NCBI GenBank assembly: GCA_024275415.1
Contig: JAJRZD010000015.1
Location: 1 to 42,057, forward strand
Length of the DNA: 42,057 bases
Direction of reading: 5' to 3'
From: an archaeon
GTDB lineage: Archaea > Asgardarchaeota > Thorarchaeia > Thorarchaeales > Thorarchaeaceae
In this document: positions 34,941 to 42,057 of the stretch, one piece after another
Position numbering within the stretch: the first letter of the stretch is position 1
Layout of the letters: each line of letters begins with the position of its first letter
Notes under the pieces: model-generated
What the model was told of the DNA's origin: nothing
Databases searched by the model: none
Seen by the model: the letters and a program-made list of their open reading frames with translations, nothing else
Translations under genes and position numbers: made by a program

Positions 34941-35048
34941 GGGCCGCTAGTCTAGCCCGGCTATGATGCCTCGCTTACACCGAGGAAGCCTTGAAGGTTT
35001 TCTTCGGGGTCTCGACGGTCGCTGGTTCAAATCCGGCGCGGCCCACCA
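34941..35048 (+). tRNA. tRNA-Val(UAC) with a 30-nt intron at 44/45
   Basis: The acceptor GGGCCGC pairs with GCGGCCC; discriminator A and CCA are encoded. The anticodon stem CCTCG/CGAGG with loop CTTACAC has UAC at 34976-34978. The T stem is GCTGG/CCGGC. The intron (34987-35016) is in the variable loop. Its arms GCCTTGAAG/CTTCGGGGT pair over all nine positions (three G-U), the loop is GTTTT, the central helix CGAG/CTCG is perfect, and the bulges are GA|A and AC|G. Removal gives the normal 5-nt variable loop AGGTC. Confidence 0.94.
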
Positions 35049-35147
35049 CTGTTTCGACGAAAAGTTTGACATGATATTTGTAATACAATGACGATGAAAG
35101 CGGAGAGCCTCTACGAGGGAAGCCATGGGGTCAACTTGTTGGCCTGA

Positions 35148-35235
35148 GCGGGAGTAGCCAAGCCAGGTCAAAGGCGGCAGACTTAAGATCTGCTCTCGTA
35201 GGAGTTCAGGGGTTCAAAGCCCCTCTCCCGCACCA
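35148..35235 (+). tRNA. tRNA-Leu(UAA), no intron
   Basis: The acceptor GCGGGAG pairs with CTCCCGC; discriminator A and CCA are encoded. The anticodon stem GCAGA/TCTGC with loop CTTAAGA gives UAA. The long variable arm is typical of class II tRNA-Leu, and the T arm GGGGTTCAAAGCCCC is intact. No insertion is needed to fold it. Confidence 0.95.
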
Positions 35236-35276
35236 TGTTTTGGAAATATCCAAATAAGACTCAACACCACTAGTAT

Positions 35277-36593
35277 ATGATTAAGATGGAATACAAAGAC
35301 CTCATCTTTCCTGCGGGCTTTAAATGGGGTACTGCTTCCTCGGCACATCAAAGTGAGGGAGGGAATCATAATGACTGGAGTGAGTGGGAACAGGTACAGG
35401 GAAACGTAAAGGATGGAACGGACTCGCAGGTTGCATGTGATCATTACAACCGCTATGAGGAAGACTTTGATTTAATGAAGGAGTTCGGTCATCAGGTACA
35501 CAGATTCTCAATAGAATGGAGCAGAATCGAGCCATCCCCTGAGAGATGGGATGAAAGAGAGCTAGAACATTACAGACGGGTCATTCAGGCATTACTCGTG
35601 CGAGGGATACAACCTATGCTGACGCTTCACCATTTCACGAATCCAATTTGGTTTCGTGACCTAGGGTCTTGGCTTAATCCAGAAGCGCCTGAGATATTCG
35701 GCAGGTATGTCGGAAAACTTGTCAGTGAGTTGAAGGACTTCGATATTATATGGAATACGATAAATGAGCCAATGGTTATCTCTGCAATGGGGTATCTCTT
35801 TGGCGAATTCCCCCCACAAAGAAAGGATTTTGGGGATGCCCAGGTAGTTTCAAGGCATCTGCTTATGGCACATGGACAAGCAGCGGAAGCGATAAGGGAA
35901 ACCTATGAGGAATCAGGAAAGAATCACCCACTTATCGCTCCAGTAATGAGTGTTTCTCATTTCATGCCTGAAGACCCAGATGATCCAGATGACGTGGAAC
36001 TAGCAACATATTTAGACGAACTGTATAACCACATGTGGATCAAGGGGGCAATCACAGGCAAAGTGATTGATGCAGAGGGAAACGAAATGCGATACGAAGC
36101 TTTGGAGAACTCTGTTGATTTCATTGGTATGAACTACTATAGCAGACAGGTAGTATCGTCCAGGATGGATTTTCTGAATGGCGAAATGCCTGAAAAGACC
36201 ATTGCTGAACGATGCGATGGTCTTGATTGGGAGGTCTTCCCCGATGGCTACTACCCACTCATAAAGACATTCTGGGAGAGATACGGAAAGCCCCTTTGGA
36301 TGACAGAGAATGGAATTGGTACGATGGATGATTCTCTAAAATGTAGATATATTATCAGCCACCTTCAGCAAGTGTATAATGCAATCCAAGATGGAGTAGA
36401 TATCTGGGGATATCTGGTCTGGACCTGGGTGACCAATTTTGAATGGGCACAGGGATTCATGAGCGATTTCGGGCTTGTTGGGATGGAGCCGAGCACACTT
36501 CAGCGAATCCCACGAGAGAGTGCCTATCTACTGAAGGACATCATCGAACATAATGGAATCACAAAAGAGATTCAACAGAGGTTCCTACAATGA
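35277..36593 (+). CDS. Glycoside hydrolase family 1 beta-glycosidase
   Basis: The 438-residue TIM-barrel enzyme hydrolyses beta-linked glucosides or galactosides. The N-terminal GFKWGTASSAHQSEGG, the acid/base Glu in WNTINEPMV and the nucleophile Glu in LWMTENGIG are all present. There is no signal peptide, so it acts in the cytoplasm. Length is typical of archaeal GH1 enzymes. It stands alone between tRNA-Leu and a UPF0016 transporter gene, with no sugar transporter nearby, so the natural substrate is unknown. Confidence 0.93.
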   Translation: MIKMEYKDLIFPAGFKWGTASSAHQSEGGNHNDWSEWEQVQGNVKDGTDSQVACDHYNRYEEDFDLMKEFGHQVHRFSIEWSRIEPSPERWDERELEHYRRVIQALLVRGIQPMLTLHHFTNPIWFRDLGSWLNPEAPEIFGRYVGKLVSELKDFDIIWNTINEPMVISAMGYLFGEFPPQRKDFGDAQVVSRHLLMAHGQAAEAIRETYEESGKNHPLIAPVMSVSHFMPEDPDDPDDVELATYLDELYNHMWIKGAITGKVIDAEGNEMRYEALENSVDFIGMNYYSRQVVSSRMDFLNGEMPEKTIAERCDGLDWEVFPDGYYPLIKTFWERYGKPLWMTENGIGTMDDSLKCRYIISHLQQVYNAIQDGVDIWGYLVWTWVTNFEWAQGFMSDFGLVGMEPSTLQRIPRESAYLLKDIIEHNGITKEIQQRFLQ

Positions 36594-36646
36594 AGCGATA
36601 ATCTTGTATCTATCGATATCTTCTAAAGCTGGGCAAAGACCAATAT

Positions 36647-37216
36647 GTGGAGATGCCAATTCCGACTTTTTTGTCAGCCACAGGTCTGATTCTCATTACA
36701 GAGCTGGGTGACAAGACGATGCTGACAGCCATGTGTTTCAGTGCACAATACAGAAAGCCAATAGCGGTTCTTGCTGCAACTTTGCTAGCTCTTGCAGCAT
36801 CAACTTCAATTGCAGTTGTGATTGGCGTCGTGCTTTCGATTGCACTTCCTATTGACATTCTATTCATTGTATCTGCGCTTCTTTTCATTGGACTGGGACT
36901 CGTTAGTATTATGAAAAGCTCATCGGAGGAAGCGGGTATATGCGAGGAACCTAAAACTTTCTTGAGCATGGTTTCAGTTATATTGTTCTCCGAGTTAGGT
37001 GACAAGAGCCAACTTACTATCCTAGCATTGTCTGTGCATTCTGCATATCCCATACTGATTCTTATTGGTGCAATCATGGGGTTTGTCATTGTGAACTTGA
37101 TTGGTGTATATTCGGGTGATTGGATCGCATCTCACGTATCCACCAGCACGGTGAAAAGAGTGTCAGGTCTTGTGTTCATCATATTCGGTGTCATTGTCCT
37201 CATCGGAATCATCTGA
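36647..37216 (+). CDS. UPF0016/Gdt1-type cation transporter
   Basis: The 189-residue membrane protein has six hydrophobic helices in two repeats, each with the family motif E-L-G-D-K-[ST]: ITELGDKTMLTAM (about residues 18-30) and FSELGDKSQLTIL (about 113-125). Homologues (TMEM165/Gdt1, MneA) transport Mn2+ or Ca2+ against protons. Length is normal for a full two-repeat protein. The start is GTG at 36647 or ATG at 36653. Confidence 0.92.
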   Translation: MEMPIPTFLSATGLILITELGDKTMLTAMCFSAQYRKPIAVLAATLLALAASTSIAVVIGVVLSIALPIDILFIVSALLFIGLGLVSIMKSSSEEAGICEEPKTFLSMVSVILFSELGDKSQLTILALSVHSAYPILILIGAIMGFVIVNLIGVYSGDWIASHVSTSTVKRVSGLVFIIFGVIVLIGII

Positions 37217-37259
37217 AGTGATACGAAGGCTTTATGTCTGACCAATTAGGCGTGTTTGG

Positions 37260-38630
37260 TTGAAACGAGGTGAAATTGGGTTGGGTCTAGAAGACTCTGG
37301 ATACAGTGGCATGGTCTTTGAGCGACTGAGTTCGTTGCACATAGATATTGGTGATTTGATTTCCATTGAACGAAACGGAAACGAATTCACGGGGCTTTTG
37401 ATGCCTAGAAGTCAAATTGGGTCAGATGAGAATCACATTGTGATCAAGCTTGAAAATGGGTACAACATCGGCGTATGCATTGATGAGAGGTGCATAATCG
37501 GCAAGAAAAAATCATCTACGAAACGAAGACGAAAACCCCCAGTGGTTCGTGATGTGAATCCAAACTTGCCAACAGTGTCCATCATAAGCACTGGAGGCAC
37601 CATTGCAAGCAGGGTCGATTACAGGACTGGGGCTGTCAATCCGGCACTTACTGCTCAAGATCTCTATGATTCTGTTCCCGAGCTTGAAGACTATGCAAAT
37701 GTACATGCAAAAGTTCTCATGAGTGTCCTTTCGGAGAATATAACCCCCTCAGACTGTACCAAGCTTGTAAAGAAGGTAGCATCCGAGATTAGAAGGGGGG
37801 TTGATGGAGTAATTATTGCCCATGGAACTGACACTATGGGCTATACAGCGGCAGCACTTTCATTTGCACTGAGCAATCTTCCTGTTCCAGTAGCTCTCGT
37901 TGGGTCACAAAGATCATCTGATAGGCCCTCATCAGATTCTGCCTTAAACCTCATTGGAGCCACAAAAATAGTAGGAAAAGCAGATATAGCAGAAGTCATG
38001 GTTGTTATGCACGGTGAAACAGACGACAGTTTTCTGTATGCACATCGTGGTACGCGTGTACGTAAATTTCATTCAAGTCGACGAGATGCATTCCAGTCAG
38101 TCAATGACTATCCGTTATTACGTATCAACGACAGAGGAATCGAGGAGATTTCGGAGCCTTTGCTTAGAAGGAATGCTGAACGGATAGTGAAAGTAAAACC
38201 CAAGTTCGAGGAGAAGGTTGCTCTAGTAAAGACATATCCAGGCATGCGTAGCACGGTTGTTGAAACCCTTTTGGACGACGAATATAAGGGACTAGTGATC
38301 GAAGGGACAGGTCTCGGCCATGCTCCTGACATACTTCGACCAGTGCTCAAAAAAGCAATCGAGTCGGAGGTTATTGTGGTTATGACGACCCAATGCATTA
38401 ATGGCCGAGTTGACATGAATGTATACCGAACTGGCGTGCAACTTCTCGATTTGGGAGTGATTCCTTGTGATGATATGTTGGCTGAAACGGCTTTGGTTAA
38501 GCTCATGTGGTTACTTGCTAATACAAAGGACAACAGGGAAGTGAGAACTCTGATGGTAACTCCGCTTGCTGGAGAGATAGGAATGAGAAGTGAATATTCC
38601 CAATATCACATTAGTTCGAGGAAGAGATAA
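37260..38630 (+). CDS. gatD: Glu-tRNA(Gln) amidotransferase subunit D
   Basis: The 456-residue archaeal GatD has an N-terminal small beta domain (residues 1-90) and an L-asparaginase-type amidase. VSIISTGGTIASRVDY carries the first catalytic Thr, and IIAHGTDTMGYTA carries the second Thr-Asp pair. With GatE it converts Glu-tRNA(Gln) to Gln-tRNA(Gln), releasing ammonia from Asn or Gln, so this organism probably lacks GlnRS. The start is a TTG. gatE begins 1 nt after its stop. Confidence 0.95.
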   Translation: MKRGEIGLGLEDSGYSGMVFERLSSLHIDIGDLISIERNGNEFTGLLMPRSQIGSDENHIVIKLENGYNIGVCIDERCIIGKKKSSTKRRRKPPVVRDVNPNLPTVSIISTGGTIASRVDYRTGAVNPALTAQDLYDSVPELEDYANVHAKVLMSVLSENITPSDCTKLVKKVASEIRRGVDGVIIAHGTDTMGYTAAALSFALSNLPVPVALVGSQRSSDRPSSDSALNLIGATKIVGKADIAEVMVVMHGETDDSFLYAHRGTRVRKFHSSRRDAFQSVNDYPLLRINDRGIEEISEPLLRRNAERIVKVKPKFEEKVALVKTYPGMRSTVVETLLDDEYKGLVIEGTGLGHAPDILRPVLKKAIESEVIVVMTTQCINGRVDMNVYRTGVQLLDLGVIPCDDMLAETALVKLMWLLANTKDNREVRTLMVTPLAGEIGMRSEYSQYHISSRKR

Positions 38631-38631
38631 A

Positions 38632-40560
38632 ATGTCTGACGAGTCATGGTACGAACACATCGGGTTAATGGTTGGGCTCGAACTACATCAGCAATTAGAT
38701 ACAGAACGCAAGCTTTTCTGTCATTGTCCAACCGTCATCAGGGAGGATGAGCCCCAAGGGAGATTTATTCGAAGACTCAGACCTACTAAGAGCGAGATGG
38801 GAGAAGTAGATCCAGCAGCATTATTCGAGTTCAAGAAGAAAAAAAAGTTCTGTTACGAGTATTACAATGATACTACGTGCTTGGTCGAGGGCGATGAGGA
38901 GCCTCCGCATGACATATGCGAGGAGGCAATTGACATTAGCTTGACTCTGGCCAATTTGCTTCATTCGCGCCCAGTAGATGAGATACATCCAATGAGGAAG
39001 ATTGTGATTGATGGTTCTAACACAACAGGATTCCAGCGAACAGCGATAGTGGCGCTTGGAGGACAGGTGAATGTTGGAGGGAAGGATATCCACATTCAAA
39101 CCATCGCTATTGAAGAGGATGCTGCACGAAAAATCGCAGATGATGAACGAAATAATATGCGAGTCTATAGACTGGATCGACTTGGCATCCCTCTCATTGA
39201 AATCGCAACAGCACCGGATATCAGGTCCCCTCATGAAGCACAGGAGGTCGCACTGGCAATAGGTATGCTACTACGTGCTACGGGGAAAGTCAAACGCGGT
39301 CTTGGTACAATACGTCAAGACGTGAATGTGTCGATCAATGGGGGGAGCATTACCGAGATCAAAGGACTCCAGCAACTGGATATGGTCGCAAAGGTAGTTG
39401 AATATGAAGCTACACGTCAGGAAAACCTGCTCATGATACGGGATGAACTGAGAGGTAAAGGCATCACTCCAAGTGATATTGCGATGGATATTCACGATGT
39501 GTCTGACTTATTCGTGCATACTAAATCGAAAGTCATCAAGAGGGCGCTATCGACAGGGGGGGCAGTGTATGGTGTAAAACTCTCTGGTTTTTCGGGTCTA
39601 TTAGGAAGGGAAATACAACCCGATAGGCGGTTAGGTACCGAGCTTTCGGATTATGCTAAATTCTGGGGAGGCGTCGGTGGCATCTTTCATACTGATGAGC
39701 TTCCTAATTACGGAATAACTAAAGATGAAGTGGAAAAGCTGTACGGATTCTTCGACGCTGAGAAAGACGATGCGATTGTTGTCGTGGCAGCACATTCCGA
39801 TAGGTGCATTGCTGCACTTGAGGCGGTTGTGAGGAGAGCAAAAGAGTCCCTAATTGGAGTGCCAGCTGAAACACGCACGCCTTTACCAGAGGGGCAAACC
39901 AAATATGCGCGCCCAAGACCTGGTGCCCAACGTATGTATCCTGAAACAGATGTGCGCCCGGTTAAGATAACTGCACAGCGTCTGAAGATGATAAAAAAAC
40001 ACATGCCTGAGCCACTAGAAGAAAGAAGGAAGCGTTTTGTTCGGGAGCATGGACTGAGTAAGGATCTTGCAGCTCAGATAGTGAGATCACATTTTCTGAA
40101 CCTGTACGAGTCAGTGACCGAGAAACTTGATATCAACCCAACAATTGTCGCCACTACATTTCTGAACACAGTCGTAAGCCTAAACCGGGAAGGGATTCCA
40201 GTAGAAACAATAGGGGATATGCAATTTGAGAGGGTATTTAGTTCAGTTGCTGAGAATAAAATCTCTGCTGATGCTATTCCCGAGATGATATCGTATTTGG
40301 CTCAGAACCCAAGTGCCACAGTTGATGATGTGATAAATGCCACAGGACTTGCAAGAATGAAACAATCAGACCTTCAGGAAATTGTCAAGGGCGTTGTTTC
40401 TGAACGAATAGATTACATTAGAGAGAATGGCGAACGCGCGATAGGGGGAATCATGGGAGTGGTCATGAACAAAGTCAGAGGGAGGGCAGAGGGAAAGACT
40501 GTCAAGGCGCTTGTTACATCGGAAGTAAACAAGGTTATTGACGGCGGACTACAACAATGA
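38632..40560 (+). CDS. gatE: Glu-tRNA(Gln) amidotransferase subunit E
   Basis: The 642-residue archaeal GatE has a GatB-type catalytic cradle (VGLELHQQLDTERKLFCHC and RLGIPLIEIATAPDIRSP), a bacterial AspRS-like insertion (about residues 280-420) and a C-terminal YqeY-type tRNA-binding tail. It phosphorylates and amidates the Glu carried by tRNA(Gln). The ATG at 38632 gives MSDESWYEHIGLMVGLE; the frame upstream overlaps gatD and is not conserved. The gene follows gatD directly, as in other archaea. Confidence 0.95.
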   Translation: MSDESWYEHIGLMVGLELHQQLDTERKLFCHCPTVIREDEPQGRFIRRLRPTKSEMGEVDPAALFEFKKKKKFCYEYYNDTTCLVEGDEEPPHDICEEAIDISLTLANLLHSRPVDEIHPMRKIVIDGSNTTGFQRTAIVALGGQVNVGGKDIHIQTIAIEEDAARKIADDERNNMRVYRLDRLGIPLIEIATAPDIRSPHEAQEVALAIGMLLRATGKVKRGLGTIRQDVNVSINGGSITEIKGLQQLDMVAKVVEYEATRQENLLMIRDELRGKGITPSDIAMDIHDVSDLFVHTKSKVIKRALSTGGAVYGVKLSGFSGLLGREIQPDRRLGTELSDYAKFWGGVGGIFHTDELPNYGITKDEVEKLYGFFDAEKDDAIVVVAAHSDRCIAALEAVVRRAKESLIGVPAETRTPLPEGQTKYARPRPGAQRMYPETDVRPVKITAQRLKMIKKHMPEPLEERRKRFVREHGLSKDLAAQIVRSHFLNLYESVTEKLDINPTIVATTFLNTVVSLNREGIPVETIGDMQFERVFSSVAENKISADAIPEMISYLAQNPSATVDDVINATGLARMKQSDLQEIVKGVVSERIDYIRENGERAIGGIMGVVMNKVRGRAEGKTVKALVTSEVNKVIDGGLQQ

Positions 40561-40698
40561 AATCAAAGACAATTACAAACAGGGTAAATTAGTTAGATGT
40601 CGATGGGAATGAAATGCAAAGTTAATGACTAATTTTGCAACTCATTCTTTTTCGGACTATAATAGGCATGGAGTGGTATCTAATTTCGTGAACCAAAA

Positions 40699-40812
40699 AT
40701 GAAACCGATGTTGATTCCCCCTGGCATTGATAAACCAGAACCTTGGGATCTTGAAATTCCTCCTGGCATCGACAAGCCAGAACCATGGAAATCCGAGGAT
40801 AGATCCAACTAG
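40699..40812 (+). CDS. 37-residue protein with duplicated IPPGIDKPEPW motif
   Basis: The short frame contains IPPGIDKPEPW twice, in tandem, separated by three residues (DLE), and ends KSEDRSN. The two 33-nt copies differ only at third codon positions (for example CCC/CCT, ATT/ATC, GAT/GAC, AAA/AAG, CCT/CCA) with no amino-acid change. That is strong evidence the frame is translated and selected. I do not recognise the motif. It lies between gatE and rpiA and has no obvious Shine-Dalgarno sequence. Confidence 0.7.
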   Translation: MKPMLIPPGIDKPEPWDLEIPPGIDKPEPWKSEDRSN

Positions 40813-40888
40813 TTCCAGAAACTGAAGCCAATCAAATAAGATGGCAGGTTTCTTGCTGGGCTACGGCCCAGCACTTGTTTCTTTTCGA

Positions 40889-41578
40889 TTACATAGCTCT
40901 TCTTACTACATAAGAACTATCTTCGGTGCCAACATGGATCTCATCCGCCATGCCTATAAACAGCCCAGTTTCAACAACCCCGGGAATCATCTTCAGTACA
41001 ACGGAAACTCGTTCAGGTTCATCAATCGGTTCGGGAAATTTGAGATCAATGATGAAATTGCCGTTGTCAGTCACTACAGGCCCCATTTTCCTTTGTGCCA
41101 TTCTAATAGTGGGAAAGACCCCCATAGATGCAATCTTTCTCTTGACAACACTGAGCGCAAAGGGCAAAACCTCGACAGGGATCTCAAATCTTGTGCCAAG
41201 AGAATCAACTAGCTTCGATTCGTCAACGATAATCACTAATCTGTCAGAAGCAAATGCCACCACTTTTTCTTGGAACAGTGCACCCCCACCGCCCTTTGTC
41301 AGGTTGAGATCCTTATCTACCTCATCTGCGCCATCGACTGTGAGCACAAGAGAAGGATTAATGTCAAGGTTTGTGAGAGGGATTCCATATTCTATGGCTA
41401 ACTGATATGCCTGATAGGAGCTTGGGACGACCTGCACATTGACTATACCATCTGATATTGCCTGACCCAATTCTTTTGCAAAGAGAGCTACCGTAGAACC
41501 GCTACCTAGTCCGAGAACCCCTTTTTTTGGGATCAAAGGGAGAACGCTCTTCACAGCATTTAGTTTCGACTTGGACAT
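40889..41578 (-). CDS. rpiA: Ribose-5-phosphate isomerase A
   Basis: The 229-residue RpiA interconverts ribose-5-phosphate and ribulose-5-phosphate. Present are GLGSGSTVALFAKEL (substrate loop), TVDGADEVD with its catalytic Asp residues, LTKGGGGALFQEK with catalytic Glu and Lys, and a C-terminal IGMADEIHVG. The ATG at 41578 gives MSKSKLNAVKSVLPLI, the usual length; a start at 41632 would add 18 residues. In archaea it supplies ribose phosphate together with the ribulose monophosphate or pentose route. Confidence 0.95.
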   Translation of the reverse strand: MSKSKLNAVKSVLPLIPKKGVLGLGSGSTVALFAKELGQAISDGIVNVQVVPSSYQAYQLAIEYGIPLTNLDINPSLVLTVDGADEVDKDLNLTKGGGGALFQEKVVAFASDRLVIIVDESKLVDSLGTRFEIPVEVLPFALSVVKRKIASMGVFPTIRMAQRKMGPVVTDNGNFIIDLKFPEPIDEPERVSVVLKMIPGVVETGLFIGMADEIHVGTEDSSYVVRRAM

Positions 41579-41761
41579 GACATAGTGATTTTGATTTATT
41601 TCCAAAAGGCTTTCTGTTGGAGGTATTGTCATTCCTCGGTACTTCTGGAAATCACACCTGCATAGTCTATTTAATCGTTAAGTGATAGAGAACCATGGTT
41701 CCCTATCGATTCTGAACACAATTGTATGAGTTTGTCGGGTGGGGATGAGGTAAACTTTGGC

Positions 41762-42057
41762 TCAATCCCCACTCATCAACGCCTTAAGCCGTTCCATTTC
41801 TGCAAGCATTTCTGATTGAAGGGAGCTTTTGCCACTACTTGCAGATACTCCACTAGAAACACCACTTGGAGGACTGCTGCTGGGAACACCACCCGGAGGC
41901 CCACCACTAGGAGCACCGCCTGGAGGCCCACCACCCGGAGGCCCACCACTAGGAGCACCGCCTGGAGGCCCACCACCCGGAGGCCCACCGCTAGGAGCAC
42001 CGCCTGGAGGCCCACCACCCGGAGGCCCACCACTAGGAGCACCGCCTGGAGGCCCAC
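41762..42057 (-). CDS. C-terminal part of a Pro/Gly-repeat protein (incomplete)
   Basis: The gene runs off the right edge of the window, so only the last 97 codons are seen. They consist of about three and a half copies of a 14-residue unit (PPGGGPPGGAPSGG). A Ser-rich stretch follows (VPSSSPPSGVSSGVSAS), then a short helix SLQSEMLAEMERLKALMSGD and a stop at 41762-41764. This frame, rather than the hydrophobic alternative frame over the same repeats, is chosen because it continues into the non-repetitive helix and has its own stop. The identity is unknown. Confidence 0.75.
   Translation of the reverse strand, partial: GPPGGAPSGGPPGGGPPGGAPSGGPPGGGPPGGAPSGGPPGGGPPGGAPSGGPPGGVPSSSPPSGVSSGVSASSGKSSLQSEMLAEMERLKALMSGD
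41895..42057 (-). repeat. 42-bp tandem repeat coding for a Pro/Gly-rich array
   Basis: Nearly perfect direct repeats of 42 bp, each encoding PPGGGPPGGAPSGG on the minus strand, fill the last 160 bp and continue beyond the window. There are no spacers, so it is not a CRISPR array. Single synonymous changes (AGT/AGC) mark the copies. Confidence 0.9.

Noticed and set aside
41776..42057. Hydrophobic repeat frame (VGLRVVGLQAVLL type) over the 42-bp repeats
   Set aside because: It is an alternate frame of GC-rich repeats. The Pro/Gly frame continues into a plausible helix with its own stop.
41895..42057. CRISPR array
   Set aside because: The repeats are directly adjacent with no unique spacers and code for protein.

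Overview
The window looks like a stretch of an archaeal chromosome, most likely from an Asgard-type archaeon (a Thorarchaeota-like lineage is my best guess; this is inference). The archaeal markers are an RNA polymerase with separate A' and A'' genes and a B gene, ribosomal proteins S3Ae and L30e, archaeal NusA, TFE, MBF1, Lsm, three KEOPS subunits, GatD/GatE, FAU-1, UPF0147, a tRNA-intron endonuclease subunit, and tRNAs with bulge-helix-bulge (BHB) introns. All seven tRNAs encode CCA.

Layout. 1-4.8 kb holds accessory genes: a membrane protein, a ParB-like domain protein, a flavodoxin, a DMT transporter and a methyltransferase. 4.9-14.6 kb, minus strand, is the transcription/translation operon read rpoB-rpoA1-rpoA2-rpl30e-nusA-rps12-rps7. 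No rpoH is seen beside rpoB, and no EF-2 or EF-1A follows rps7. 14.7-16.9 kb has tRNA-Lys, S3Ae and two small conserved archaeal genes. 17-22.6 kb has FAU-1 and a minus-strand operon kae1-bud32-rps15-RecJ/Cdc45-like-pcc1, with Lsm divergent from it. 22.7-28 kb has four tRNA genes, a SIS protein, a HEAT-repeat protein, an SDR and a decayed DinB gene. 28-34.5 kb has an ATPase, the splicing endonuclease subunit, a hydrogenase maturation protease, MtnA, MBF1, TFE, DUF2110 and a TlyA-like methyltransferase. 34.6-42 kb has a TnpB remnant, two tRNAs, a GH1 glycosidase, a UPF0016 transporter, GatD-GatE, a tiny duplicated-motif protein, RpiA, and the C-terminal end of a Pro/Gly-repeat protein.

Central result. 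Five of the seven tRNA genes carry introns, eight in all, at positions 22/23, 37/38, 43/44, 44/45 and 59/60. Most follow one plan of about 30 nt: 1 bulge base, 9-nt arm, 5-nt loop, 9-nt arm, 4-nt central helix strand, 2 bulge bases. The same plan, 30 nt long, interrupts the RNA polymerase A'' gene inside the near-invariant LRTFHYAG segment and brings in-frame UAA and UGA stops. Removing exactly those 30 nt restores the Phe codon, and the junctions fall at the BHB cleavage positions. This looks like a protein-coding mRNA intron in rpoA2 processed by the tRNA splicing machinery. The window also encodes an EndA-type subunit that appears to lack the catalytic His.

Separately, rpoB has an in-frame UAA in place of a conserved Ser, with conserved sequence on both sides. 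It may be a recent mutation, an assembly error, or recoding.
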